Origin: Cephalotus follicularis | Lineage: Eukaryota; Streptophyta; Magnoliopsida; Oxalidales; Cephalotaceae | Assembly (NCBI GenBank): GCA_001972305.1 | Contig: BDDD01000116.1 | Location: 434,001-498,000 of the forward strand | DNA: 64,000 nt | Direction of reading: 5' to 3' | In this document: one piece after another, positions 19,706-30,074 of the stretch | Numbering within the stretch: position 1 is the stretch's first letter | How the letters are laid out: each line of letters begins with the position of its first letter | The notes under the pieces: generated by a model | Seen by the model: the letters and a program-made list of their open reading frames with translations, nothing else | The model's database searches: none | What the model was told of the DNA's origin: nothing | Position numbers and translations under genes: made by a program

Positions 19706-22685
19706 CAGGTGAAGCAAATAGAGTCTAACTCTTTTAGTGATTTCATGTACCCTTCAAATATTGATTAAGTAAGATCAAACAAACATGTTTCCTTAAAATG
19801 TAGGATCCACTTGACCGATATTTTACACCAAAACTTAATATGTCTAAGATATTAAAGAACTAATCATGATTGGGCAGGGACCCTATAAAATCTTGATTAA
19901 AATCAGAAGTGTTCATAAATTACCAAAATAGCCCTAGGGTTCAGTTTAGCCATTCTAAATGATCCTAGATCAATTTAAATGCTCTTGGAATAATATCTAA
20001 TATTATCCAGATGAAAAATTAATCTAATTAATTTTTCCATAATTTATTACACACCACTGTAACCCTAGATTTTCTAAGTCATCAGTTCACGTGTACTTTA
20101 ATCCCTTTTCATACTTGATCCCGATTGAGGTCTAGGGTAAGAATATGTGTCAACCCTAGATAATACCTCAACTCCTAAAATATCTGATTATTACTAGGAC
20201 CTTTGGTAGATTCTCCAAAAATCTAATTTCCAATCTACCTCAACCTTGGTCAAGGATTTCATAAGTCCAAATTACAATCAAACCATGATAGGGTCGATCA
20301 CCTTCGCTCAGGTGTGACAATCCCTTATTGCGCACTCGCTTATATTAGTATAGATTCGATCATACCCAAAGACCACCCGATTGCCAGTCCTGCGCAAGAA
20401 CTGGGTAAGGTGGAGATCAAAGCATGACCGTCTCAATACAATATAGAACAGTCGCTCAGGTCTAAGGATCACGAGTTTGAGCACTCGCTAAGTGACTAAC
20501 ACTTATACACAACCGCAACAAGTAGGAGTTACTATTGACACAAGAATAACGACTATCTAAACAGTGTTTCCAACGTGGATCCAGTTCAGTGTACACGCTT
20601 CCAGCGCGCACCCCGTATTTGTCCTAGTGTCCAACACAGATGGTAGTGAGAGAATCCATCCTTCAATTCCATGAGCAGGCAACATACGCGCAAGTCTATC
20701 CGGTTCACTAATGCCCACAAAGTGAACCTATGACTTTGAACTAACTCGATATAAGGAATAAGGTAATCAATCTCACAGCCTCCAGGCTAGACATCCAACC
20801 TTATGTCAGGGCATCACAAGCGTAAGTAAGTAAATAATAAACTACTTCAATTAAGTGATAAAACACAAATGATATTTCCATAACAAATTAGCACATTTCA
20901 TATATATAAGGAATAAGATCGTTTATGTACATGGATCGATACAATACGACAGCCCATCCAATGGCTTGTCGGGTCATCTCACCTAACAATAGGCACTATA
21001 ACATCTATGACCGTTGATAACTTAAAGTCCCGGCTGGGCAGTGGTAGATTGGGAGCAAGAGGTTTCTGGGGATATCTCTCATAGTCTTAGTGCGATCATG
21101 GAATTATAATTATCGCTGTTTTACCTAGGGGTGACATTAATCCAAACCCTAGCCCACAGTCAGAGCCAGGATTATGAAGGATACGCGGCACACAAACCGA
21201 TGACAGTGATAAAGCACTAGGGAATCAGATAACGAATGATAGACGTGGCACTTTGTAGTTCACGGATCCGGGGGTGATTATAGATCACACCGGGCTATTA
21301 GCTGGATAGTCGTACCAGAACTTTGGGATGTTCTGAGAAATTTATCAGCGTACCTAAATTCCACTGGGCTTTTGGGTCCCGCCTGATTATTGGAAAAGTG
21401 ACGCATGCTACACACTTGCTCGCTTGGTGGTAAATCTAGTTTTTAACTAGTATATATTAATTTGACATTAGTGGATTGTTTCTGATTCCACTAATTGTCA
21501 TCTTGATATATAAAGAGACTTTAAAGTAGGAGCATGATTTAATTTTAATTAAATTAATTAAAGAGATAGTCTTTAATTATTTAAAGTGAAAGACTTTAAT
21601 TAAATCATAAAAGAGAGAAAGAGAGAAATTTAATTATAAATTGAAAGAGATTTTAATTGAATATAAGGAGATATTTGGCAAAAAGGAAGGGATGATTTTT
21701 TTGAAGCCTTATACACGCCTAACATGCACGACTCATGTTTTCTACGGTAATTCTCCTTCCCTCTCTCTCCTGTTTTCTCCCTATTTCTCTCGGTGGCGGC
21801 AGATCGCGTTTCTGTCGCCTCCCGCTTTCGGCGTCTCTTTCCACCCCCGATTGTCACCGTTAGGTGGAGCCAACTTTTGGCTCTACCTATCTTGACCTTA
21901 GATTAGGCTTTTCCTGACGTTTTCTGGCCAGTTTTTGGATGGTGATTCGACTTTGCCAAGTTGACTCGTTGTGCGTCGTGGCTTTGCGTTCTGGCCCGAG
22001 TCACGGCGAGTCTAGGGTGTAGGTGTGTTGGCTTGTAGACCCTGAGGCATTTTTGTGGCTTGGCTGCCACTGATGATGAACGAAAAGTCAACTCTGTGAC
22101 TCGTCGTCGGCTGTGTTTAGCGTTCTAAGCCGAGTCTCAGCGAGTTACGGGCACCGGAGTGGAGATCGGGTGTTTGGAGTCCATATATGTCGCGGCCGGT
22201 CAATGGCGAGTTGACTGAGACTCATTGAGTCCAAACTCAGAGAGTCTCCGCCGCTGTTCGTCGTGTTTCAGGGCGTTTCTCGACGAGTCTCCGCCAGAAA
22301 TGGGTAGACCAGAATATTTGGAGTCCAACGATGTCTTGGCTGGTCGCTGGCGTACTCGCCGGATTCGGAGCAGTGGCTCCGGCGACGGGCGGTGGCTGCT
22401 GCAAGCGTGTAGCGGCAAAGTGGTAGAGCCTCCAACGTTGGTATGGTCGCTTCCCTTATGTTTTTATGTTTATCGATGTGTGTTCGGTTTATCTTTATGT
22501 GCATGCTTGATTTTGTTTTAGTTCGACTAAACATTAAACGGTGATCCTAGGTTATTTATTTGATACTAAGATGTTGGTGTGAATCTTGACTTGTTGTCTT
22601 GGTGTTTTTAAAAAATTAAAATTATACACATTTGCGTCCTAGGACCAAATCGACCTGGAACCCTTGCCAGGTTTCCAGCACACTC

Positions 22686-23247
22686 CTGTTCCACTGCGGA
22701 GATGCAGGATGACCCATCAACGGACAACTTTCATAACCCCTTCTCACTCTTAGAGGAGCTCCGTTGGCGTATTATCTTCCACAAAATCAGCCAAGACCTG
22801 TGACTTTATTGCTGGTCTGGCTTCATATTTCACATTGTACTCGCCCAATTCGACAGACCACTTGACCAGCCTCCTTAACATACCTGGCTTTGCTAGAACC
22901 TGTCTAAGTGGTTTGTCAGTTAAGACTTTGATGGTATGGGCTTGAAAATACAGTCTAAGCTTTCTCACCGCAATGATCAGAGCATATTCATACTTCTCCA
23001 CCTCTGGATATCTTCCCTCAGCATCGTTCAAGGCCTTGCTTACATAATACATCGGCCTTTGAACCTTGTCTTCTTTTCTTACTAGATTCGCACTCATTGC
23101 GCCTTGTGTCTCGGCTAAGTACAAATACAAGTCTTCTCCATCTTTTGGTTTTGACATCATCCGGGGGGGGAGGACAAATATTCCTTCAATTCTTCGAAGG
23201 CTGCTTGACATTCTTCGTTCCAGAGAAACCCCTTGGGGTCCTTTAAT
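22686..23247 (-). pseudogene. Tat RNase H region and start of the second RNase H
   Basis: On the minus strand the segment reads LYLYLAETQGAMSANLVR, PMYYVSKALNDAEGRYPEVEKYEYALI and VLTDKPLRQVLAKP. This is the usual RNase H of plant Ty3 pol. The spacer to the second RNase H follows, with the N-terminal edge of that domain at 22686-22740. The Copia element separates it from RT upstream and solo LTR A separates it from the rest downstream. Confidence 0.85.
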
Positions 23248-23252
23248 ATTTT

Positions 23253-23656
23253 TGTTGACTTTTAGTCTCAATCCTGAGTTTTAATGATTAAATATTTACA
23301 TTTAACTTTGTTACTTTCTGTGCAAGTAAAAGATAAACAAAATAAAGAAGTGCAGAAACAGGACAAAGCGCCGACGGTTCGAAACAAAGCGTCAGCGGTT
23401 TGGACCCAGGGGTCAACGCTTGAGAAGCTTGCATCAGCAGATTAAAACAGAGACATGTGGAATTAGTTGAAGAACTCAAAGCGGCGACGCTTAGGAGTAA
23501 AGCGTCAGCGCTTTATTCGTTTGCACACTCTCTATCCCTTATCTCTTTACTTACAATTGTATTATTTGTTCTTGTGTGCTCGTTTATATTCATAGTTAAA
23601 TTTGTTAATTCCGCAAACAAATTTACTTATTAAAAGTTGCCGTTTAGGACATTTCA
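23253..23656 (+). repeat. Copia 5' LTR (404 bp)
   Basis: It starts TGTTGACTTTTAG and ends GGACATTTCA. It contains repeated palindromic words (AAAGCGTCAGCG, GCGGCGACGCTT) at about 23365-23510. Confidence 0.92.
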
Positions 23657-23659
23657 ATT

Positions 23660-23671
23660 GGTATCAGAGCG
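23660..23671 (+). promoter_or_regulatory. Copia primer-binding site (tRNA-Met)
   Basis: TGGTATCAGAGC lies three bases after the left LTR. It is complementary to the 3' end of initiator tRNA-Met, the usual primer for plant Copia elements. Confidence 0.92.
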
Positions 23672-23712
23672 GTTATTTCATAATTCTTAATTGTTAGAAA
23701 TATAAAGATCCA

Positions 23713-25390
23713 TGGCAACCCAAATGAATCTAAACGTAGGATTATAAGGTTCTTCCATAACTAGACCCCCGTTTTTTTACGGAAATAACTATAGTTTTTG
23801 GAAGATTAGGATGACAATATTTTTACAATCCCTAGACTATCAATTATGGAATATTGTTGTAAATGGTCCTAGAATGCCCACAAGAACAATAGAAGGAGTA
23901 GTCTCTCCTAAGCCCGAAAATGAGTATAATGATAATGATTTTAGAATGCTTCAATTAAACTCTAAAACTAAACATGTTTTGTTTTGTGTCGTTGGTCCTA
24001 ATGAGTTTAATCGAATTTCCTCATGTGATACGGCTAAAGAAATGTGGGACTTGCTAGAAGTTACCTATGAAGGAACTAATCAAGTAAAGGAATCAAAAAC
24101 TAGTATGCTTGTTCATGAATACGAATTATTTTTGATGCATGATAATGAAAGTATCGGTGATATGTTTACTCGCTTTACTACTATTATTAACTCTCTTAAA
24201 AATCTTGGCAAATCTTATTCTAACCAAGAACTTGTAAGGAAAATCTTAAGGTGTTTGCCGAAGAATTGGACTTCAAAGGTGACGGCAATTGAGGAGGCTA
24301 AGGACCTTTCCACTCTCCCTCTTGAGCAGCTTCTTGGCTCCTTGATGACACACGAGACAACAATGAAAAATCATGAGAATGTGAAAGTCAAGAAGAAGAA
24401 GACGATTGCCTTAAAAGCCTCGAGGGAAGAAAGTGAGAGTGATGAGGATGACGATATTGTTCAAATTTCCAAACAATTCAAAAAGTTCCTCAAGAGTCAA
24501 AAAGGCCTTCAAAAAGAAATTCCTTCAAGATGAAAAATCAAGCAAAAAGGAAGAATCGACTTGCTATGAATTCAAAAAGACGGGTTATTTCAAAAATGAG
24601 TGCTCGAATCTTAAGAAGAAAGAAAAATTCAACAAAGAGCAATTCAAGAAGAAGAATGATGATTCCAAGAAGAAGAAAGCAATGGTAGCAACATGGGATG
24701 ATAGTGATCCCTCAAGCTCCGAAGAAGGGAGTGATGAAGAGGTTACAAACATCGCTTTCATGGCAATTGAGGAGGAGAATGAAGATGAGGTAAACTTTAC
24801 GTTTGATGAATTGCAAAAATGCATATGAGAACTTGTTTAATGAATATGAAAATGTTTGCTTGAAAAATAAGTCTCTAAAGAAAAATGTTATTTCTATGTT
24901 TAAATAATTAGAAATTCTAAAGAGTGAAAATAGCAAATATATGAATGAAATTGAATCCCTAAAAAGTAAGAATAGCTTTTATATGAATGAAATTGAAATT
25001 TTAAATGTTTCTTCAAAATTATCAATCGATTCAATGGAAGAAAATGAAAAGCTAAAAATTGAGATTGATGCTTTGAATAAATCTTTTTCTACTTTTTCAA
25101 ATGGTAGTGCTAAATTGGATAATCTTTTAGGACTTCAAAGGTGTGTATTTGACAAAGCCGGTCTCGGTTATGAAGAAATGAATAATGTCAAACACTTTAA
25201 TAACTTCTTTGTCAAGAAAAATGAGCCTAAAATTGTTTGTAATTATTGTGAAAAATTAGGACATGTATCTACCTCTTGCATTTATAGAAATAATCTTTGT
25301 TTTGGTAAAACTAGGAGAATTTGGGTTCCGAAAGAAACTTTTGTGACGAACTTGCAAGGACACAAGTTCAAATGGGTACCAAAAGCTTAA
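23713..25390 (+). pseudogene. Copia gag region
   Basis: Near 23713-23830 the reading is MATQMNLN, then RPPFFYGNNYSFWKIRM, the usual start of plant Copia gag. A UBN2-type gag core follows (EMWDLLEVTYEGTNQVKESK, LVRKILRCLPKNW). Lys-rich stretches and a coiled-coil stretch come next. A zinc knuckle CNYCEKLGHVSTSC (CX2CX4HX4C) lies near 25238-25280, and the end reads RIWVPKE...FKWVPKA, as in SIRE-like gag. The protein would form virus-like particles. Fossil. Confidence 0.85.
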
Positions 25391-25922
25391 ACTTTATTTT
25401 TGTAGGTGTACTTGGAGTTAATTTCAAAATGCTCAAGTACATAAGTTTGGGTAAGAAAGCTTTTGTTGAGGGGGAGGTAACGTTTTAAATTAGACAATAA
25501 AATAATCTTTAACTTTCAATTGGTGTCTCTCATATCTTCAATTAATCTTTGTGAAATGATATTGGTATTTTAACCTTCAATAGATTCTTTTGGTACCTTT
25601 CTAATTTTATTTTTTCAGTTGGTATCCCTTTAAAATTGTTTAAATTGGTATCAAATTTGTTGAAATACTCTTGTTGATGCTAACAAAAAGGGGGAGAATG
25701 CTTTATGATTAAGGAAAAAATTGATAGCATATACTAAGGGGGAGTTAGATAAGAAAATGTGCTCTTTTCTTCTTACGTCTCATAAAGAAGAATGTGTTTT
25801 ATAGTAAGGGGGAGTTCATATAATTTTTTTTTTAAGTTGGTATCTAAACGAAACCTTATCATGTATTTTTTTCTCTTTTCCTTAATATATCAAATTTTTG
25901 TAATCATCAAAAAGGGGGAGAT
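25391..25922 (+). other. Copia 3' non-coding part and polypurine tract
   Basis: Several GGGGGAG words occur (AAGGGGGAG near 25685, 25738 and 25807) and the polypurine tract AAAAAGGGGGAGA is at 25909-25921, next to the right LTR. No pol coding is seen. Confidence 0.8.
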
Positions 25923-26288
25923 TGTCGACTTTTAATCTCAATCCTGAGTTTTAATGATTACATATTTGCATTTAACTTTGTTACTTTATGTGCAAGTAAA
26001 AGATAAAATAAATAAAGAAGTGCAGAAACAGGACAAAGCGCCGACGGTTCAAAACAAAGCGTCAGCGGTTTGGACCCAGGCGTCAACGCTTGAGAAGCTT
26101 GCATCAGCGGATTAAAACAGAGACATGTGGAATTAGTTGAAGAACTCAAAGCGGCGACGCTTAGGAGTAAAGCGTCAGCGCTTTATAATTGTATTATTTG
26201 TTCTTGTGTGCTCGTTTATATTCATAGTTAAATTTGTTAATTCTGTAAACAAATTTACTTATTAAAAGTTGCCATTTAGGACCTTTCA
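25923..26288 (+). repeat. Copia 3' LTR (366 bp)
   Basis: It starts TGTCGACTTTTAATC and ends GGACCTTTCA. It is homologous to the left LTR, with roughly a dozen substitutions and one length difference. Confidence 0.92.
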
Positions 26289-26293
26289 ATTTT

Positions 26294-27300
26294 AAAGAAA
26301 GGAAGACACTTCTCTGCTGACTTGGAGACGAATCTTCTCAGAGCTGCAATTTTGCCATTCAACCTCAGCATATCCCTAATAGATTGAGGAGGCTTTATGC
26401 TCTGTATGGTGGAGATCTTCTCTAGGTTGGTTTCTATTCCTCTGCTGGAGACCATGAACCCGAGAAACTTACCAGAGGTGACCCCAAAAGTGCACTTGGA
26501 AGGATTGAGATGCATCTTGTATTTTCTCAACACCCCAAAGGTCTCTTCTAAGTCTCTGATATGCGGGCTCCTCGTCGGTGTTTTGACGAGCATGTCGTCA
26601 ATATAAACCTCCATGTTTCTCCAAATTTGAGGTTGAAAAATTTTGTTTTCCAACCGTTGGTAGGTTGCTCCAGCATTTTTTAAACTGAAGGGCATGACTT
26701 TGTAACAATACATACCCTTGTCTGTGATGAAGGCTGCTTGCTCTCATCTAGTCTATACATAGGAATTTGATTGTAGCTAGAGTAAGTGTCTAAGAAGCTC
26801 AACATCCTATTGCCGGAGATTGCATCCACTGGTTGATCAATTTTTGGGAGAGGAAAGTGATCTTTTGGACAAGCCTTGTTGAGGTCTGTAAAGTCTATAC
26901 ACATCCTTCACTTGCCATTTGCCTTCTTGACTAGTACCGGGTTTGCCAGTCAGTCAGAGTACTGTACTTCCCTTATAAACCTCACTTGCATAAGTTTATT
27001 CACTTCGTCTGCTATCGCTTGCTGTCTTTCGGGGGTGAAGTTTCTTTTCTTTTTTTGCTTGGTCGGAGGCGTCATTGGATCCACACTAAGCTTGTGGACC
27101 ATTACCTCTGGACTGATCCCCGAAACCTCCTCTACAGACCAGGAAAAAACATCTATGTTATTCTTGAGGAACGTTATTAGTTCCTCTTTCTCCACCTCTT
27201 CCAGCTGGGAATCAACCTGGAAGATCTTCTCTGCATTGCCTTCTTCTAAAGGCACCAACACCATATCCTCTACCGGGTATGGATGATCGGGCTCAACCTC
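26294..27300 (-). pseudogene. Tat reverse transcriptase region
   Basis: The minus strand shows DFTDLNKACPKDHFPLP, LDTYSSYNQIPM, the catalytic MEVYIDDMLVKT (YIDD) and GKFLGFMVSSRGIE. These are the standard order of RT motifs in Tat elements. The preceding linker carries VHKLSVDP and an ERQQAI...EVNKLM motif. The Copia insertion joint (ATTTT, 26289-26293) ends it. Fossil. Confidence 0.88.
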
Positions 27301-27349
27301 TCCTCTGAGCTCCACCTTTGCTATAGGAATGGCTTTTCCCTTCCCCTTA

Positions 27350-27760
27350 TCCTTTATGGAAGTCTGGCAGCACTGCCTCGCCACTTGCTGGTCTTCTCTG
27401 ACTTGTCCCACACCAAACCTGGTCGGAAACTTCATAAGTAAGTGCCTTGTTGACACTATCGCCTCCATCAAGTCCAATCCTGGGTGCCCAATTATTACAT
27501 TGTATGGGCTTGGTGTATCAACCACCAGGAAAGTCATTTGCACCTAGGTCTGGCAGGGGGTTGTGCCTGCAACAACGGACAAGTCCATGGATCCTAATGG
27601 ATGAACCATCTCTCCTGCAAAGCCTACCAAAGGAGTCTTCACCGATTTTAGTTGGTCCTCTAGAATCCTCAACTAATCAAAGGCATGTTTGTAGAGGATA
27701 TCCGCCGAGCTCCCACTGTCGAGGAGGATTCTCTTCATGGTGAATAACTCCACTTGAAGA
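27350..27760 (-). pseudogene. Tat protease region
   Basis: The protease active site reads ILLDSGSSADILY near 27700-27735 on the minus strand. VVDTPSPYNVIIGHPGLDL follows near 27470-27530, where Tat proteases have their second conserved block. It lies between gag and RT in the expected order. Confidence 0.85.
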
Positions 27761-29578
27761 GTAACCACCACTGGATCATCATGAGGGAGATGTACTCCCT
27801 CTAAGTTTGCCTCTGAGAATGATATTACCTCCTTTTCTCCACCAGTATTCAACCCTTTTCCCCGCGGGTAGTGTTGCATGGAAAAGGTTTGTCTAGCACA
27901 GGCTTTTCTAGCCCTGTTGTGATCGCCTCCAGATGCGACCCCTCCAGAAATGGTGTGTATCACACCTCTAGGCTGTTGTTCCGCTTCTTGCTGCAAAGCT
28001 TCTTCTCTGCGCTCCCTTCTTCCCTGGGGAGCATCTCTATCCACGTATTTCTTGAGGTGACCTTTGCGGATCAGATCCTCAATCTGGTTCTTCAGATGCA
28101 TGCACTCTTCCGTATCATGCCCATGATCACGGTGGTATCGACAATATTCGTTTGAGTCCCTCTTGTCTGCTGGGGATCTTAACAGAGCTGGCCACTGGAT
28201 TGGGACTTTGTCCTTCTCCACCACCAGTATTCTGGTCCTCGTTTCCAAGATAGGGGCAAAATTGTTGTAAGTGGGAATTGGTGTTCCCATTTTTGGTGAC
28301 TCCTCCCTCTTTGAGAGCTTGTGCCTTAGGTCATCCTTTGTCAGCTCTAGCCCTCCTTTTCTCTTCTGCGTCTTCCCTGGAGAACTTCATGAGTGCTCTT
28401 CTTTCTCCTGTTTATCAGACCAGGAAGTCTTCTACTTCCTAGCTACCAACCCCTCCTCTGCATTCACATACTTCTCTACTCTTCTGAGGAGGTCTGCCAT
28501 ATCGTGGACTGGCTTCTTTATCAGCGAAAAGGTGAAAGCCGAGTTGTCTCTCAACCCGCTGTTCAAAGCTGCTAGAGCAAAGGAAGGCTTCAGGTCCTTC
28601 ACCATCAAAGACTCCTTATTAAACCGAGTCAAGTAGTCTCTGAGGGACTCATTCTTCCCCTGTACCACATTGATCAGATGATTCGAATTATTTCTCTGGG
28701 TGGTGCTGTTGAGGAATTTGGTGACAAACATTTCGCTGAATTGCTCGAAGTTTGCCACTGACTTGAGGGCAACGTGGACTACCACGTCTGAGCTGCTCCC
28801 GTCAGAGTTGCCAGAAATCCACGACAGAGGACCGCATCCGAGGATTGATGCACCAACATAATTTGAGTGTAGTACCTCACATGTTGGATGGGACAGAGGA
28901 CCCATCATATTCTCTGAATGTCGGTAGTCTGAACCCTCTCGGCATGGGCTCCCTCAATATTGCTGGTGTGAAGGGGGTGCAGTTCAAATTGCGCACCTCT
29001 GACAGGTATCCCCTAGTCTGCTCAGCTCCTCTGAGCCTTCTCTCCATCTCTGCAAACCTCTTGTTCATGATCTGCTCTATGTCCTTCAGGTTCCTAGTCT
29101 TGCTAGAGACCTGAGATGGCCCTGGTCTGGCTGAGTAGTCTGACCTACTCCTCACCCATGACTTGTCCTAGGAGAAGTGTAGGAGTGTGCATGAGGCTCC
29201 TCTACAGTTGCTGAGTTCCTCCTCCATTGGGTCTTGCTCGGGTAAGTCCTGCTGGGGATCATAGTTATAGTCCCTAGCGTTGGAGGACTCTGCTCGCAGA
29301 GATGTATCAATCTCTGACCACCTCGAAGGGCGTGTGGCTCTCCTTTGCGGGTTCTGCCTAGCCTCTTGAGGCTGTTGCAGCTCTGGGGTTGGTCTACTCG
29401 GTCTATCATGATCCTCGATGGCTGGTCGGCTTGGTTCAGCCTGATTTTGACTGGCCAAATTGTTCGCCAGCAATGTTGTAAGTCTCCCCATCTCTTGGAG
29501 GAGCTGGTTAAACTGCTCTCCAGTGAGAGGAGCTTGATCGGGAGCGGTCGCAGAGTTGATGGTTCTTATCGGAGGCAT
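27760..29578 (-). pseudogene. Tat gag region
   Basis: On the minus strand gag starts MPPIRTINSATAP at 29578. A Gln/Pro/Arg-rich N-terminal part follows, then the retrotransposon gag core (NFEQFSEMFVTKFLNS, ESLRDYLTRFNKESL), then a knuckle-like CRYHRDHGHDTEECMHLKNQIE. That CX2H...HX4EEC pattern is common in plant Tat gag. The protein would build the particle. Fossil. Confidence 0.85.
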
Positions 29579-29611
29579 TGTCGAATTAGTTAAAACAACT
29601 TATGTCGTTTC

Positions 29612-29628
29612 CCACAGACGACGCCAAC
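29612..29628 (-). promoter_or_regulatory. Tat primer-binding site
   Basis: The minus-strand sequence TTGGCGTCGTCTGTGGG directly follows the LTR end. It has the TGGCGYCGTCTGTGGG form seen next to LTRs of many Tat-lineage elements. I do not assign the tRNA with certainty. Confidence 0.7.
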
Positions 29629-30074
29629 TGTTGATGCAAGAATCAACCACACAACAGTCTCCTATGTGTAGAGGTTTGATTTGTAGAGGAAAACGCGTTG
29701 AATGCTCCAAGGATGATGTTGGTTTATTGTTCTTTAGTGTTCCCTGCACAATAAGAAAGCAATCTATCGAAGTCCAGGAGATTTACTCCTGGGGACACTC
29801 CGATGCTTAAATCAGTCGTTGTGCAGAGAAAATAGTACGTGCGAATGGCAATTTTATCGACCATCCCTTAGTCTTTTTGGGAATATATATAGGCGTACCT
29901 GGCGGTAACATCTTCTAGCATCATGGTGGAGTTACTGGTCCCTTCGAAATGACCGAGATTCCAGCCATTTCTTCATTATAGGCGGAGGCATTTTCTCCGT
30001 TATTTTGCCCGTAATCGTGAGTATTAAAGAACACGTGTCAGTACCTCAATAATAATAGATTTTTTCCCATATCA
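29629..30074 (-). repeat. Tat 5' LTR (about 446 bp)
   Basis: On the plus strand it begins TGTTGATGCAAG (29629) next to the primer-binding site. The outer end is placed at CCCATATCA (30074), giving TG...CA. A minus-strand TATA box (CCTATATATATTCCC) lies at 29879-29893. The outer end is less certain because the partner LTR is not in view. Confidence 0.7.

Larger units (their letters stand above)
10845..20990 (-). mobile_element. Solo LTR B (about 2.2 kb), inverted relative of A, split by Athila
   Basis: The ends are TG (10845, TGATGGAAACGG) and CA (20990, CACCTAACA). The duplication ATAGG lies at 10840-10844 and 20991-20995. On the minus strand B begins TGTTAGGTGAG and its first 700 bp align with the first 700 bp of A, sharing the words GTCCTTAGACCTGAG and CATAGGTTCACT. 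Its end (GTTTCCATCA) also resembles the end of A (GTTTCCAGCA). B is thus a diverged member of the same LTR family, inserted in the opposite direction. Without Athila it is about 2236 bp. No coding domain is seen. Confidence 0.8.
10109..22680 (+). mobile_element. Solo LTR A (about 2.4 kb), split by solo LTR B
   Basis: The element starts TGTTAGATTAGGG at 10109 and ends GGTTTCCAGCA at 22680. Near-matching 5-bp duplications flank it in the Tat RNase H region (CAGTC at 10104-10108, CACTC at 22681-22685). Without B and the elements inside B it is 10109-10844 plus 20996-22680, about 2421 bp. There is no internal LTR pair and no coding domain, so it reads as a solo LTR left by recombination. The second part contains AT-rich DNA and a GC-rich block near 21780-22420; the ORFs there look fortuitous. 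The superfamily is unknown. Confidence 0.8.
23253..26288 (+). mobile_element. Gag-only Ty1/Copia element, SIRE-like (3036 bp)
   Basis: The duplication ATTTT lies at 23248-23252 and 26289-26293. LTRs are 23253-23656 and 25923-26288. The primer-binding site TGGTATCAGAGC (tRNA-Met) follows the left LTR and a polypurine tract AAAAAGGGGGAGA precedes the right one. Only gag is readable; no protease, integrase, RT or RNase H is seen. GGGGGAG-rich 3' non-coding DNA is typical of SIRE/Maximus relatives. LTR divergence is about 3-4% by eye, suggesting an age on the order of a million years under commonly used plant LTR rates. It lies in the Tat pol region, opposite to Tat. Confidence 0.9.
6700..30074 (-). 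mobile_element. Ty3/Gypsy retrotransposon, Tat lineage, with nested insertions
   Basis: Read on the minus strand, the order is LTR (29629-30074), primer-binding site, gag, protease, RT, RNase H, a second RNase H, integrase, a tandem-repeat spacer, and an ORF on the opposite strand. The dual RNase H, the absence of a chromodomain and the antisense ORF before the 3' LTR are hallmarks of the Tat lineage (Retand, RIRE2, Grande, Ogre relatives). Two events interrupt it: the A/B/Athila stack at 10109-22680 and a Copia element at 23253-26288. The 3' LTR is not found in the window. The element is broken, with several breaks, and is the oldest layer of the nest. Confidence 0.85.

Noticed and set aside
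20270-20990. Long terminal inverted repeats of one large DNA transposon (10109-10850 against 20270-20990)
   Set aside because: The duplications CAGTC/CACTC and ATAGG fit two separate insertions better, and the two copies are too different for ends of one element.
21630-22534. ORFs on both strands in solo LTR A, right part
   Set aside because: GC-rich LTR sequence with Arg/Ser-rich frames on both strands and no recognisable domain.
10109-22680. Cassandra-type TRIM with 5S rRNA sequence
   Set aside because: No 5S rRNA-like internal promoter was seen.
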